In this document: positions 19,671 through 29,091 of the stretch, in pieces
Position numbering within the stretch: position 1 is the first letter of the stretch
Layout: every line of letters begins with the position of its first letter
The notes under the pieces: model-generated
What the model saw: the letters and a program-made list of their open reading frames with translations, nothing else
The model's database searches: none
Told to the model about the DNA's origin: nothing
Translations under genes and position numbers: made by a program
Origin: Bacteroidota bacterium
Lineage (GTDB): Bacteria > Bacteroidota > Ignavibacteria > Kapaibacteriales > UBA2268
Direction: 5' to 3'
Assembly (NCBI GenBank): GCA_004322215.1
Contig: SCSM01000045.1
Coordinates: forward strand, 17,611 to 81,610
Length of the DNA stretch: 64,000 nt

Positions 19671-20486
19671 TTACAAGCTTTCTCTTATTGTAATTCTTCT
19701 GATTAAAATTGAAATGAAGAAAATGGCTGCTTGAACGAGTATTATCGTTGCTCCGCTTGGCAGGTCGAATATATAAGAAGCGATTAAACCGATTATCGAA
19801 CTAATTACTCCTAAAATAATCGAAATGATTGTCATTCGGAAAAACGTTCCGGCAACGAGCCGTGCAGAGGCAGCAGGTATGACGAGAAATGCAGCTACGA
19901 GAATTATCCCAACCAGCTTCACGGAAACGACAATTGTGATTGCCAGTAATGTATTCAGTATGTAATCATCCCTTGTTACCTTGATTCTGTCAGTGCCCGC
20001 AAGCTCCCTGTCGAATGATGTGTAAGCCCATCTTGACCAAAAGCCAAAGAATGATAGCATCGTTATGACCGACAAAATCAATGTTACATATAAATCCGAG
20101 GTCTGAACTGACAGTATCGAACCGAAGAGATAGGCAAAAGCATCTGCCGTGTAAGAACGTTTCAGCGAGAGAAATATAATTCCGAGTGCGACGGAAATGG
20201 CAAACAAAATTCCAATTGATGTGTCGCTTCCGAGCTTAGTTTTGTCTCTCAATAGTGTAATACCGATTGAGGCGAGAATTGTAAACGGTATTGCAATCCA
20301 CAATGGCTCTGTGTTCAGAAGTATTCCGAGTGCAACGCCGCCGAAGGCGGCATGAGCAAGCCCGGAACCCATGAAGCTCATCCTTCTCTGCACGATGAAA
20401 ACTCCGAAGTAGCTGGACATGAATCCAACAAGAATACCTGCAAGCATAGCCCTGAGCATGAAAGTTTGTAGAAATACATCAATCAT
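19671..20486 (-). CDS. Metal ABC transporter permease (ZnuB/TroC family)
   Basis: The product (271 residues from the ATG at 20486) has about eight helices and family signatures such as MLAGILVGFMSSYFGVFIVQ and MSFMGSGLAHAAFGGVALG, where the glycine-rich loop contacts the ATPase. It moves Zn, Mn or Fe across the inner membrane. The ATG at 20486 has AGGGAG just upstream and overlaps the ATPase stop by eight bases, so it is favoured over the ATG at 20513. The metal-binding lipoprotein gene that usually completes the system is not adjacent. Confidence 0.88.
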   Translation of the reverse strand: MIDVFLQTFMLRAMLAGILVGFMSSYFGVFIVQRRMSFMGSGLAHAAFGGVALGILLNTEPLWIAIPFTILASIGITLLRDKTKLGSDTSIGILFAISVALGIIFLSLKRSYTADAFAYLFGSILSVQTSDLYVTLILSVITMLSFFGFWSRWAYTSFDRELAGTDRIKVTRDDYILNTLLAITIVVSVKLVGIILVAAFLVIPAASARLVAGTFFRMTIISIILGVISSIIGLIASYIFDLPSGATIILVQAAIFFISILIRRITIRESL

Positions 20487-21234
20487 GGCGGCTCCCTGAA
20501 AAGAGCATTTCATGCTTGTGTCCTACGTGGCCGAAAGTCTGGCTCAGGTAATCTTCGCTGAAGGCATCTTCGGGCTTGTCGAAGCACACAGCCACTTTGT
20601 TCAGAAGCAGAACGAAATCGGCATGATGGTATGCTGATTCCCAGTCATGAGTAACCATTATAACCGTTGCATTAAATTCGGATTTGTATTCATCAATGAT
20701 TTTATGAATGTCTTTTTCGCCAATCCAGTCAATCCCCGTTGCGGGTTCATCGAGAATTAGAATTTTCGGCTTACGGATTAATGCTCTTGCGAGATAGACT
20801 CTTTGCAATTCTCCTCCTGATAATTTATTCAGCGGGCGTTTAGCAAGATTGCCTGCACCGACTCTTTCGAGAGTATCTATTACAATATTCTTATCGTGTT
20901 TTTTCAATCGCCCGGGCCATTTAGCGTTCAATCCGGTTGAAACAAGCTCGATTGGAAGTGCCGGAAAAGTCCTGTCCAGTGTTTTAATTTGAGGGACATA
21001 ACCGAGGTCGAAAGCAGATAGTTCATCAATTTGTTTTCCTAATATTGTTATTGTACCATGATTCGGCTTGATTAATCCGAGGATGACTTTGAGTAATGTA
21101 GTCTTTCCTGCTCCGTTAGGACCGACTATTGAAACAAATGTTCCTTTTGGTATGCTCAGTGTGAGATTATCGAGAGCCGAATACCTTGCAAAATTTACAG
21201 ACAGATTTTTTAATTCAATAGCAATATCATTCAT
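20479..21234 (-). CDS. Metal ABC transporter ATPase (ZnuC/TroB family)
   Basis: This 251-residue ATPase has all standard motifs: Walker A GPNGAGKTT, Q-loop YVPQ, signature LSGGELQRV, Walker B ILILDEPATGID and switch His in VTHDW. It powers the adjacent permease, whose gene overlaps its end. Sequence alone does not settle which metal is carried; zinc or manganese is commonest in the family. The carboxyl end has GHVGHKHEM, a His pair often seen in these ATPases. The gap to anmK (21235-21379) should hold divergent promoters, and no operator was recognised. Confidence 0.9.
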   Translation of the reverse strand: MNDIAIELKNLSVNFARYSALDNLTLSIPKGTFVSIVGPNGAGKTTLLKVILGLIKPNHGTITILGKQIDELSAFDLGYVPQIKTLDRTFPALPIELVSTGLNAKWPGRLKKHDKNIVIDTLERVGAGNLAKRPLNKLSGGELQRVYLARALIRKPKILILDEPATGIDWIGEKDIHKIIDEYKSEFNATVIMVTHDWESAYHHADFVLLLNKVAVCFDKPEDAFSEDYLSQTFGHVGHKHEMLFSGSRHD

Positions 21235-21379
21235 AAATGATGAGAATTTTTCTCAATAAATATGGTAAGTCGTAAAAGTATTTAATTAATTTTATCAGCT
21301 GATGGTTAAAATATTTTAAGTTAATTACAAAATTCTATTATGAAAATCTTATTTTTGAAATAAATCAAAAATATCAGGT

Positions 21380-22558
21380 ATGGAAATAATAAACCATAGA
21401 GAATGGCTCTCAAAACCGAGATATGTCTACGGCATTATGACCGGCACCTCCGTCGATGCTGTTGATGTTGCAATTGCATTGTTCTCGTCTAATAATTACA
21501 AGCATGAATTTGATATAATAGCAACCGGGAATTATGACATTCCGGAAGAAATCAGAAATTTGATTTTAAAAATTTTCCATGAACCGGTTACTATCTCTGA
21601 AGTATCACAATTGAATTTTGCATTATCAAGATTGTATGCAGATTCAGTCATTAATTTATGTAAAGAGTCGGGATTTGATATTGGAAAGTTAGACGCTGTA
21701 GGAATTCACGGTCAAACTCTATGGCATGAGCCGGAAGCCCGATATATATCTGATTATAAGATTTCATCAACATATCAAGCCGGTTCAATTTCTGCATTAT
21801 CAATAATCCTGAATAAAATAGTGGTTGGGGATTTCAGGTCAGCAGATATTGCCAATGGCGGACAAGGTGCTCCGCTTGTCCCTATATTTGATTATGAATT
21901 TCTCAGAGATACGAATGAAAACAGGGTTGCACTTAATATCGGGGGAATAGCAAATGTTACTCTTTTACCTGCGAATTGCAAAAAAACAGAAGTTACAGCA
22001 TTCGACACTGGTTCTGGTAATGTTTTCATTGATATGTCGGTTCAGAAATTCTTCAATCTGAAATATGATAAGAGCGGAGAAATAGCAAGAACCGGGAACC
22101 TTATACCCGAATTGATGAATACGCTCAAATCAATTCCATTCATTACAAAAAAGCCACCGAAATCCACAGGCAGAGAGCTTTTCAGCAAGGATTATTTCAT
22201 TCGTTTGCTCGAAGAATTCGGAACAGAAAATACAAAGAAACAAGATTTTGTTCGGACATTCACCGAATTTACCGCATGGAGCATTGCTGAAAATGTTCGT
22301 TTATTTTCAATTAATACAAATAGAATCATCTCATCGGGAGGCGGAACAGAAAATACTTTCCTGATGGAACAATTGAAAAAAGTACTGCCGGAAATTCAAA
22401 TTGATAAATCGGACAAATATGGAATTCCTTCGGATTATAAAGAAGCATTGTGCTTTGCTTATCTTGCTTATCTGGCGTTGGGGGGATTATCCGGAAATAT
22501 CCCTTCAGTAACAGGAGCATCGAAGGAAACTGTTCTTGGAGTAATTGCGTTACGCTAA
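21380..22558 (+). CDS. anmK: Anhydro-N-acetylmuramic acid kinase
   Basis: The 392-residue enzyme converts 1,6-anhydro-N-acetylmuramic acid to N-acetylmuramic acid 6-phosphate, recycling cell-wall material. Signature segments are all present: YGIMTGTSVDAVDVAI, AVGIHGQTLWHEP, GDFRSADIANGGQGAPLVP, ALNIGGIANVT and FDTGSGNVFID. Length fits the family (about 370-400). It is monocistronic here, facing the flavin monooxygenase gene tail to tail with 25 bases between. A lytic transglycosylase gene at 34916 could supply its substrate. Confidence 0.94.
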   Translation: MEIINHREWLSKPRYVYGIMTGTSVDAVDVAIALFSSNNYKHEFDIIATGNYDIPEEIRNLILKIFHEPVTISEVSQLNFALSRLYADSVINLCKESGFDIGKLDAVGIHGQTLWHEPEARYISDYKISSTYQAGSISALSIILNKIVVGDFRSADIANGGQGAPLVPIFDYEFLRDTNENRVALNIGGIANVTLLPANCKKTEVTAFDTGSGNVFIDMSVQKFFNLKYDKSGEIARTGNLIPELMNTLKSIPFITKKPPKSTGRELFSKDYFIRLLEEFGTENTKKQDFVRTFTEFTAWSIAENVRLFSINTNRIISSGGGTENTFLMEQLKKVLPEIQIDKSDKYGIPSDYKEALCFAYLAYLALGGLSGNIPSVTGASKETVLGVIALR

Positions 22559-22583
22559 TAAAAAGTAATTAAATGTTGTTTTG

Positions 22584-23651
22584 TTAGTTTGCGATGTAAT
22601 TGGCAACATATTTTGCATCACGCCCGACTCCACCAATTAATCCAGAAGTCAAACCAAACTGGAACAGCATCCCTACAAAATATAGACCTTTGACAGTTTC
22701 TGATACACCTCTTTTCATAAGTGGCCAACCTGTTCCGTTGGTTATATTCAAATCAATCCAGGAAAAATCGGGTTTGAAACCTGTTGACCAAATAATGTTA
22801 TCTGCCCGTATAACTCTTCCGTCTTCAAGTTCAGGCATTCCGTTTTTTACACCGGACACACGTGGTATTCTCTCTATACCTGATGAATCGAGGTCATCGG
22901 CTGAAATTCGAATAAGCGGACTACCACCTTTGATTATTTTTTTCTTAGCTTTTTTCCCGATAGGTGTTTTTTCAGTAATTATATTGCTGATAAACCACCA
23001 GTATAATCCCCCTGTGTAATTAAATAAAAAGTCAGGTATTTTGAAAGTTGGTTTTCCTGCAATATATGTTTTATGTGTTTTTGAAATATCCAGGGCAATC
23101 TCAATTCCGGAAGTTCCAGCGCCAACGACTAATGTATCACCTCCGGATATAGAGTTGGGATTTCGATATTTCGAAGAATGAATTTGTAATATGTTTGAAT
23201 CTAACTCGTTTGCAAATTTGGGTATTTTCGGTAATGGATTTGTGCCTGTTGCGACTACCACTCTCTCTGAGTAATATGTTCCTGAAGAACTTGATATTTC
23301 GAAAATCGAGTTATTAATTTTTAAACGGTTGACTTTTACGCCCATTTGAACGGGTAATTCAAATCTTTTTGAATAAGTAGCAAGGTAATCAGCCATTTCA
23401 TTCTTATCAGGAAATTTATTTCGTTCGGAGGGGAATTTCATACCCGGCAGTCCATCGTATTGTGATGGTGTAAAAAGACGAAGTGTATCCCATCTCTGAC
23501 GCCATGAATCTCCGATTTGTACGGAAGAATCAATAATTATAAAATCTTCTCCGGCTTGTTTTAAATAATAACCTGTTGCTAATCCTGCTTGTCCTGCACC
23601 AATTATTATAGTGCCGTATTTTTGCTCTGAAAGTTTATTATTATTTTCCAT
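22584..23651 (-). CDS. Flavin-containing monooxygenase-like NAD(P)-binding oxidoreductase
   Basis: This 355-residue protein has two Rossmann dinucleotide motifs: GTIIIGAGQAGLATGYYL for FAD and LVVGAGTSGIEIAL for NADPH, plus the WSTGFKPDFSW segment and GDSWRQRWDTLRLFTP typical of the FMO/YUCCA-like class. It probably oxygenates a small nucleophilic or carbonyl substrate in the cytoplasm. The product PKIPKF following ATGTNP also matches the class. No neighbour indicates the substrate. Confidence 0.87.
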   Translation of the reverse strand: MENNNKLSEQKYGTIIIGAGQAGLATGYYLKQAGEDFIIIDSSVQIGDSWRQRWDTLRLFTPSQYDGLPGMKFPSERNKFPDKNEMADYLATYSKRFELPVQMGVKVNRLKINNSIFEISSSSGTYYSERVVVATGTNPLPKIPKFANELDSNILQIHSSKYRNPNSISGGDTLVVGAGTSGIEIALDISKTHKTYIAGKPTFKIPDFLFNYTGGLYWWFISNIITEKTPIGKKAKKKIIKGGSPLIRISADDLDSSGIERIPRVSGVKNGMPELEDGRVIRADNIIWSTGFKPDFSWIDLNITNGTGWPLMKRGVSETVKGLYFVGMLFQFGLTSGLIGGVGRDAKYVANYIAN

Positions 23652-23827
23652 GACAGAATTCCAAAAAAATGTATAATAAAATCATATAAATAAATTTAGA
23701 ATTTTAACGATTAATAAAAAATATTAGTGTTGACTAAAATAATAATTAGCATATAAAAAATTCATATATATTACCGAATTATGCTATTTTTGTTCAATAT
23801 AAACTGATATAATTTTGGGGATATTTT

Positions 23828-24226
23828 ATGAATTATAAATTAATACTTCTACTATCCTTATTTGGATTATCCATGGCTATTGCTACAGTATTTGTGATAC
23901 CTTCTAATATCGAACCGTTATTTTGGTTGGCAATTTTTCTAATTTGTGCATACCTGATTGCAAAGAAAGCTCCTGGTAAATACATCCTGCATGGTTTCTT
24001 AGTTTCGCTTGTCAATTGCGTGTGGGTAACGGGAGCACACATACTATTATTCAATTCATATCTTGCGAATCATCCCTCAGAAGTAGAAATGATGAACAAA
24101 ATGCCTATTCACGGCAGCCCGCGTCTGATGATGCTGATTACTGGTCCGATTATTGGAATTATTTCAGGTTTGATTTTAGGATTGCTGTCATTTATTGCAT
24201 CTAAAATATTCAAGAAAAAGAGTTGA
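23828..24226 (+). CDS. Small polytopic membrane protein, unknown function
   Basis: This 132-residue protein has four predicted helices (about residues 5-25, 30-45, 50-75 and 93-125) and a short positively charged tail. A conserved-looking loop (NHPSEVEMMNKMPIHGSPRL) lies between helices three and four. I do not recognise a family. A promoter-like TATTTTTG (23785-23792), matching the TAnnTTTG element of Bacteroidota promoters, lies 36 bases before the start. It precedes a small secreted-protein gene by seven bases and may be co-transcribed with it. Confidence 0.65.
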   Translation: MNYKLILLLSLFGLSMAIATVFVIPSNIEPLFWLAIFLICAYLIAKKAPGKYILHGFLVSLVNCVWVTGAHILLFNSYLANHPSEVEMMNKMPIHGSPRLMMLITGPIIGIISGLILGLLSFIASKIFKKKS

Positions 24227-24233
24227 GTGAAAT

Positions 24234-24944
24234 ATGGCAAACTTTAAAAATTACATTATTGTTTTGTGTCTATTTCTCTGTATTCAGCAATTATATTCTG
24301 AAAAGCCGTTTATCGACAGCAACGGGAAGGTAACCGTAAAGCACATTTTTCTTAAGCTCGATGCAAAGCAGGTGAAACAGGTGAGCCGTTGCTGGGCTTT
24401 TGAATTGAATGATAAGCAGATTAAGGAAATAAAAAAAATTAACGGGAAAGTTAAAGTCAAAGTATTAGATATTATTACCTATCCTTATTATGGTATTTCT
24501 GATAATTTATTCTGCTATGGTATCTGGAATAAACCGGACAGTGTCGCTCTGCCGATTGTTTTTATTAAGGAATATAATGAAGAACTTTCGAATTATTATG
24601 ATGCTGACCCTGAGTATTATAATTATCTAAAAAAAAGGACATTTGATGATGTCATCAAAAAGTTGGATAGTTTGACAATCTATATAGACCTTTCCGGAAA
24701 AACATATATAAATAACAATGAATTCAGTATTGAACAAATTTTTAGAATCATTGACAATGTCTCAATATATAATAAAATTCCTGATAACAAATTTAATACA
24801 AAATCAATTTCAGTTAACACAGCACCTATTTTGAACAAAGCCATAGAAAAAACAATAAAAAGCAAATTACAGGAAATCAAAAATTATACAATGGAAAAAG
24901 ATGTGGATTGCTGGGATAAAATTACTGTGGATATATTTAAATAA
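24234..24944 (+). CDS. Secreted protein of unknown function
   Basis: The 236-residue product has a signal peptide (YIIVLCLFLCIQQLYS). The mature part is lysine- and tyrosine-rich, with no cysteine pairs arranged as a known motif and no sorting domain. It contains an early KHIFLKLDAKQVKQVSR and a pattern of alternating beta strands. I cannot assign a family. It follows the small membrane-protein gene closely, and a third small gene lies 23 bases downstream. Confidence 0.6.
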   Translation: MANFKNYIIVLCLFLCIQQLYSEKPFIDSNGKVTVKHIFLKLDAKQVKQVSRCWAFELNDKQIKEIKKINGKVKVKVLDIITYPYYGISDNLFCYGIWNKPDSVALPIVFIKEYNEELSNYYDADPEYYNYLKKRTFDDVIKKLDSLTIYIDLSGKTYINNNEFSIEQIFRIIDNVSIYNKIPDNKFNTKSISVNTAPILNKAIEKTIKSKLQEIKNYTMEKDVDCWDKITVDIFK

Positions 24945-24967
24945 TAAAAATAAAGTTTGAGCAAACA

Positions 24968-25291
24968 ATGACTAAATCAGAAGAACATTTTTATAAAATA
25001 GCAAGAGAATTTCCCGATTCAAAAACGGGTAAAATGTTTGGGGCACTGTGCATAAAGAATTCAAAGGGAAAAGCATTCGCAATGCTCTGGAAGGATGATA
25101 TTGTCGTGAAGCTCGACGTAGAAGAAGTTAACAAAGCATTGAAGTTGAAAGGAACAAAGCTTTTCGACCCGATGGGCGGAAGACCAATGAAAGAATGGGT
25201 GCAAATGCCTTACGAATATTCAACCAAATGGGAAAATTATGTTAAGCAGTCATATAAATATGTAGCGACAGCAGATAAAAAGAAGAGATGA
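24968..25291 (+). CDS. TfoX/YjbR-like small domain protein
   Basis: This 107-residue cytoplasmic protein carries GKMFGALCIKNSKGKAFAM, then VVKLDVEEVNKAL and FDPMGGRPMKEWVQMP. The spacing and the GG-R-W-x-MP segment resemble the TfoX amino-terminal/YjbR superfamily of small alpha-beta proteins, whose molecular role is mostly unknown. It ends 57 bases before the convergent porin-cytochrome gene. Assignment is by pattern only. Confidence 0.6.
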   Translation: MTKSEEHFYKIAREFPDSKTGKMFGALCIKNSKGKAFAMLWKDDIVVKLDVEEVNKALKLKGTKLFDPMGGRPMKEWVQMPYEYSTKWENYVKQSYKYVATADKKKR

Positions 25292-25302
25292 ATCTAAAAA
25301 AA

Positions 25303-25329
25303 TCCCCAATTGTGAAGTGCAACCGGGGA
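25303..25329. terminator. Possible hairpin terminator between convergent genes
   Basis: TCCCC (25303-25307) pairs with GGGGA (25325-25329), and an inner TTG pairs with CAA after two mismatched positions. Flanking A/T runs on both sides would suit a two-way terminator for the genes at 24968 and 26551. The stem is short and imperfect. Confidence 0.4.
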
Positions 25330-25348
25330 ATATATTATTGTTTCCAGA

Positions 25349-26551
25349 TTAATAAATTAAAATCATCCTTAATTGTAGAGCATTAATTTTTTGTGAACCT
25401 GCCGAACCTTGCTTATTGCTTCTATTTTGATATTCGGCGATAAATTGCAATCCGTTATAAAATGAATAGTTTGCAAAAACAGTTATTGCTTGCATAACTG
25501 CATCGCTGTTATCATTGTTCGGATTAAAATTATCGAATCGGGCACCAACCCATAGAGGTTCGCTTATATTATAATCAGCTTCGCCAAAAAATCCCATATT
25601 TTTGACGCTGGATAATGATTTACCTGTTGAATCATTAAAATCATCACCACCGGCTTGTACACCCCCCAACAAAAGCAATTGGCTTATAGGATAGCTTGCA
25701 TATACTGCATAACGCTTAAATGTATTTTGCTCAGATGAGCTTTTATCTGTAGAACCCATATATAAATAACCGCTAATTCCTCCTCCATCATCGGTCAGGC
25801 GTTGGTTAACAAAAAACTGAAAATCTTTATTGTTAAAAGATGGCTGTCCCTTTGTTTTAACCAAACCGCCACCCTGAGCCGGTTCTCCGGAACCTAATAT
25901 ACCATTAAATAAAGTAGCATGTACAGATGTATTTCCAAAATCATATCCTACATCAATACCCACTTCATCATATCCCCATGATTTAAAAACTGAACCTGAT
26001 GCTTTAGAAGTTTGCATTAATGGGCGAGATAATGACAGTGGCCTGTCCGAGCCGCCATAACCCTCAAATGGGTGAAAGATTCCTGCTTTGCAGGAGAAAA
26101 ATGAATTTTCTTGCCCCGTAGTATATCGTACATAAGCGTTCTCTATCTCAAAAGGTTCATCTGATGCCAGAGATAATTCTATAATTGAAGATATATTTCC
26201 GGTAACAGCTCCTGTTAATGGATAAAAGGTAAATTCTGCAAAATTTATTTGCTTGCTGTTATTAGTTACTGCTCCTGTCGGGCTTTCTGTTTGATTCCAA
26301 TCAGCACGAACCTGGGTACGTGCGACAATTAAGTCGCCAATATCAATCTTTTTTTCTTCCTTTCCTATATCTGCTGGCATTCGATAACCTGCAGCACGAA
26401 ACAAATAACCCATTTCATTAAGTCTTGGTACACCATTATGACATGAAGTACATGCTAATCCATATTTCCTGGCGAAATTTGGCATAGCAGAAACTGATTG
26501 AACTAAAGATAATCCAACAAATAGGACTATGATAATTGTACAATTACGCAT
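25349..26551 (-). CDS. Outer-membrane porin fused to N-terminal monohaem cytochrome (Cyc2-like layout)
   Basis: The product has 400 residues from the ATG at 26551, which has AAAGGAG eight bases upstream; the TTG two codons earlier is less likely. After a signal peptide come MPNFARKYGLACTSCHNGVP (haem motif Cys34-His38) and RLNEMGYLFRAAGYRMP. The remaining 340 residues are alternating strands with frequent aromatic ends (for example QLRMILIY at the carboxyl end), as in a 16-strand beta-barrel. A single haem at the head of a porin is the layout of Cyc2-type outer-membrane electron conduits. Similar haem-headed porins with no proven iron oxidation also exist, so the substrate is unknown. Confidence 0.75.
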   Translation of the reverse strand: MRNCTIIIVLFVGLSLVQSVSAMPNFARKYGLACTSCHNGVPRLNEMGYLFRAAGYRMPADIGKEEKKIDIGDLIVARTQVRADWNQTESPTGAVTNNSKQINFAEFTFYPLTGAVTGNISSIIELSLASDEPFEIENAYVRYTTGQENSFFSCKAGIFHPFEGYGGSDRPLSLSRPLMQTSKASGSVFKSWGYDEVGIDVGYDFGNTSVHATLFNGILGSGEPAQGGGLVKTKGQPSFNNKDFQFFVNQRLTDDGGGISGYLYMGSTDKSSSEQNTFKRYAVYASYPISQLLLLGGVQAGGDDFNDSTGKSLSSVKNMGFFGEADYNISEPLWVGARFDNFNPNNDNSDAVMQAITVFANYSFYNGLQFIAEYQNRSNKQGSAGSQKINALQLRMILIY

Positions 26552-27179
26552 AATCAAAACTCCTTTTTTTTATTTAAAAAAATATAGTGAATTATTATAT
26601 ATGATTAATTTCTCTATTATTTATAGAGTAATCCATACTTCTTTTGTTAATTGTAATTGACTTTTACATCAAACAAAATCTATAAAAAAAGACTATTTCT
26701 CTTTGATGAATAATTAGAAAGTTGAATCAATAAGTATTGTACTTAATTAAATAATGTAACAATTGTCCATAATCAAAAATTGCCAAAACTTAATTTTTAA
26801 TTATGTTTAAAATATATTTAATTTATACCAACATTATATTTTATTAAATATGAAAATATAATAATGTAAACTTAAATATATTTATTTTAATAAAAAATAT
26901 TATTTTAATGATTTCCTAATCATTTTTAGATTTAATCTTAACTAAATTTTTAGCTTAAACCTTTTACTGCTTTTTTTCTTGTTTTTCAATTAAAAACCAA
27001 ATCGTAATAATGTTATTTACTAAACATTTATAAATTCATCGGTGAATATGATATTATAATAATCCGGGATACTAAAAAGATTGATATGTCAAAATATTAA
27101 ATTTGCTATACCGTTAAATATATTTAGTTTTATTTAAATATACATAGTTATTTTGTTAAACTTATTATGGGTTAGGGCA
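26552..27179. other. Long AT-rich gap between divergent genes
   Basis: About 630 bases carry no gene I can support. The stretch is extremely A/T-rich and must hold the divergent promoters of the porin-cytochrome and the next T9SS cargo gene. The only clear structure is an inverted repeat with 10-base arms, listed separately. The region could also be a site where a gene has decayed beyond recognition. Confidence 0.55.
26833..26862. repeat. Inverted repeat with perfect 10-base arms
   Basis: ATTATATTTT (26833-26842) and AAAATATAAT (26853-26862) are perfect reverse complements with a 10-base loop. Because both arms are pure A/T in a very AT-rich region, chance is possible. An operator or a cruciform-forming site between divergent promoters is the alternative. 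Confidence 0.4.
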
Positions 27180-28082
27180 ATGAAAAGAAAATACACTCTC
27201 TCAAATAAATATAATTCATTTTATATTAACTTTTCTTTCATGTTCATCGGTTTTGTTTTAGCAATTATGTCAACGATAACATTATATTCGGAAATAACCA
27301 ATCCGGGATTTGAATCATGGACCGATGGTAATCCGGATAATTGGAGAACAACTAACAATCCGCCTACATTTGTCAATGTGACTCAGACGATAGATGCGCA
27401 CAGCGGTTCCTATGCTTTAGAAGGTGAAGTAAAAACAATCAATGGATTTTCGATTCCGGTTGCTTTGGAATCAGGCAGCGATGGTGCAGGTTTTCCTGAG
27501 AATACAAGACCGGCAGCATTGCACGGATGGTATAAATTCACGAGCATCAGCCAGGATATTTTCATGGTGACACTTGCTTTTCGTAAAGGAGAACAGGGAA
27601 TCGGGGCAGGTCAATTTTCTACGACTAATTCTACAGGCAATTGGACTGAATTTGTTGCAAATATTGTCTGGGGTTCGGAGGAAACACCCGACGAAGTATT
27701 GATAGGATTCCAGTTGCAGGGTACTACCGGTTTGGTTCATGAGGGTTCCTTGTTCATTATAGATGACCTTGCTTATGGTCCGGCAATTCCAACAGGAGTT
27801 GAAGAAAAATCCGGTCCAAATGAAGTATCACTTTTACAGAATTACCCTAATCCATTTAATCAAACTACAACAATAAGGTACAATATTGGCGAATCAGAAC
27901 AGGTAAATCTTTCTGTCTATGATTTGCTGGGGCAGGAAGTTGCCACATTAGCAAACGGGAATCAGTCGCCCGGTAATTACGAAATTAATTTCGATTCATC
28001 CAAACTACCCCAAGGCACATATTTTTACAAGCTCCAGGCAGGTGCATCCACACACGTTAAGGTTATGGACGTTGTGAGATAA
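27180..28082 (+). CDS. Secreted carbohydrate-binding-like protein with T9SS sorting domain
   Basis: From the ATG at 27180 the product has 300 residues; a start at 27153 would add nine residues before the signal region. A hydrophobic signal (FMFIGFVLAIMSTITLYS) is followed by a jelly-roll-like module (NPGFESWTDGNPDNWRTT, then TQTIDAHSGSYALEGEV), as in carbohydrate-binding or galactose-binding folds. Residues about 215-300 are a textbook T9SS type-A sorting domain: LLQNYPNPFNQTTTIRY, VYDLLGQEVATL and LPQGTYFYKLQAG. The ligand is unknown. Confidence 0.85.
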   Translation: MKRKYTLSNKYNSFYINFSFMFIGFVLAIMSTITLYSEITNPGFESWTDGNPDNWRTTNNPPTFVNVTQTIDAHSGSYALEGEVKTINGFSIPVALESGSDGAGFPENTRPAALHGWYKFTSISQDIFMVTLAFRKGEQGIGAGQFSTTNSTGNWTEFVANIVWGSEETPDEVLIGFQLQGTTGLVHEGSLFIIDDLAYGPAIPTGVEEKSGPNEVSLLQNYPNPFNQTTTIRYNIGESEQVNLSVYDLLGQEVATLANGNQSPGNYEINFDSSKLPQGTYFYKLQAGASTHVKVMDVVR

Positions 28083-28102
28083 TAAAATTTTCATATATTT
28101 TG

Positions 28103-28128
28103 CAGGGACACAGAATTCTGTGTCCCTG
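28103..28128. repeat. Perfect 26-base palindrome between two T9SS cargo genes
   Basis: The left arm CAGGGACACAGAA (28103-28115) is followed directly by its exact reverse complement to 28128, with no loop. A related element with the same GGGACACA / TGTGTCCC core lies at 30073-30094. It could act as a terminator for the gene ending at 28082, although no T run follows, or be a dispersed palindromic repeat. Confidence 0.8.
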
Positions 28129-28184
28129 TGAAAAAGTTCATTTTTAAAAAATATTATTAAATAAGTTCTCATTACATCAATGTT

Positions 28185-29076
28185 GTGACACTTATCTTTT
28201 TAATTATTTACCTGTTCAATTGTTTGTCATATAACAATCTCATTACCGGAATCGAGCTAAATCAAAATGATTCTTATGTTGCAATAAACAAAATGACAGT
28301 AACAAACATCATAAATTGCACTACCGTTGACAATGGTTCTAATAACATTACGATTGAGGGAACAACAAAAATTTTGAATTTGTATAATTCATTAATTGTC
28401 CGTGGTGTAAATTATACTCAGGATGTAACTCCGAGAGGAATGGTTTTTGTAGCTGACGGTCATGCTGCTTATATGGGAGATTACAACATTTTTCATTCTA
28501 TAACCGAAGACAGCTTTGTAAATGAAGTGAAAGGTGATGGGATTTATTATAATTCCGACATGCTGACAGACTGGCAGGTATCATGGGAACAAGATTTTCA
28601 CTCGTACTTTCTCAAAAATATTGATTCGCTCTTTGTCAACCATCAAGGACAGGACTTTCACCTGAGTGCCGGAAGCGAACCGATTAATAAAGGAAGTTCT
28701 GCTTACGGATTTTCATTTGAACATGACAGTGTTTTGAGGGATGCTACTCCTGATATTGGATGCTATGAATATAACCCCGGTAGTTCGGCTGAAGAAAATT
28801 ATTCATAATTATTCTCAATCAATATTTACTTTTTTCCCAAATCCAACAAGCACTGATTTAAATATTTATTTCTACCTGACAGAAGACAACACAGTTGATA
28901 TTTCGATTTATGATATAAATGGAAAATTTGTGCTTGAACCTGTGAAATCAAAGACGTTCAGTATAGGCGGACATACTTTGAATGTAGATTGCAGTGGATT
29001 CACACTGGGTACTTATATTACAGTTTTAAGGTATCAGGGTAAACAGGTTAATAATAAATCTAAAATCAGAAAATAA
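28185..29076 (+). pseudogene. Frameshifted parallel beta-helix protein with T9SS sorting domain
   Basis: The first part (GTG at 28185, stop at 28806-28808, 207 residues) reads as the last turns of a parallel beta-helix. It ends with DFHLSAGSEPINKGSSAYG and DATPDIGCYEY, as in the choice-of-anchor Q family. A different frame then continues to 29076 as a T9SS sorting domain (FTFFPNPTSTDLNIYF, then IYDINGKF and LGTYITVLRY). At 28797-28814 the octamer AATTATTC occurs twice, 10 bases apart. Removing one 10-base unit joins both frames exactly (EENYSQSIFTFF). The amino end also looks truncated. Recent inactivation, phase variation or a sequencing error could each explain it. Confidence 0.75.
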
Positions 29077-29091
29077 TTAATATCTTTCTAA

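Noticed and set aside
22600..23019. Plus-strand 139-residue frame
   Set aside because: It is antisense to the flavin monooxygenase gene and has no family features.
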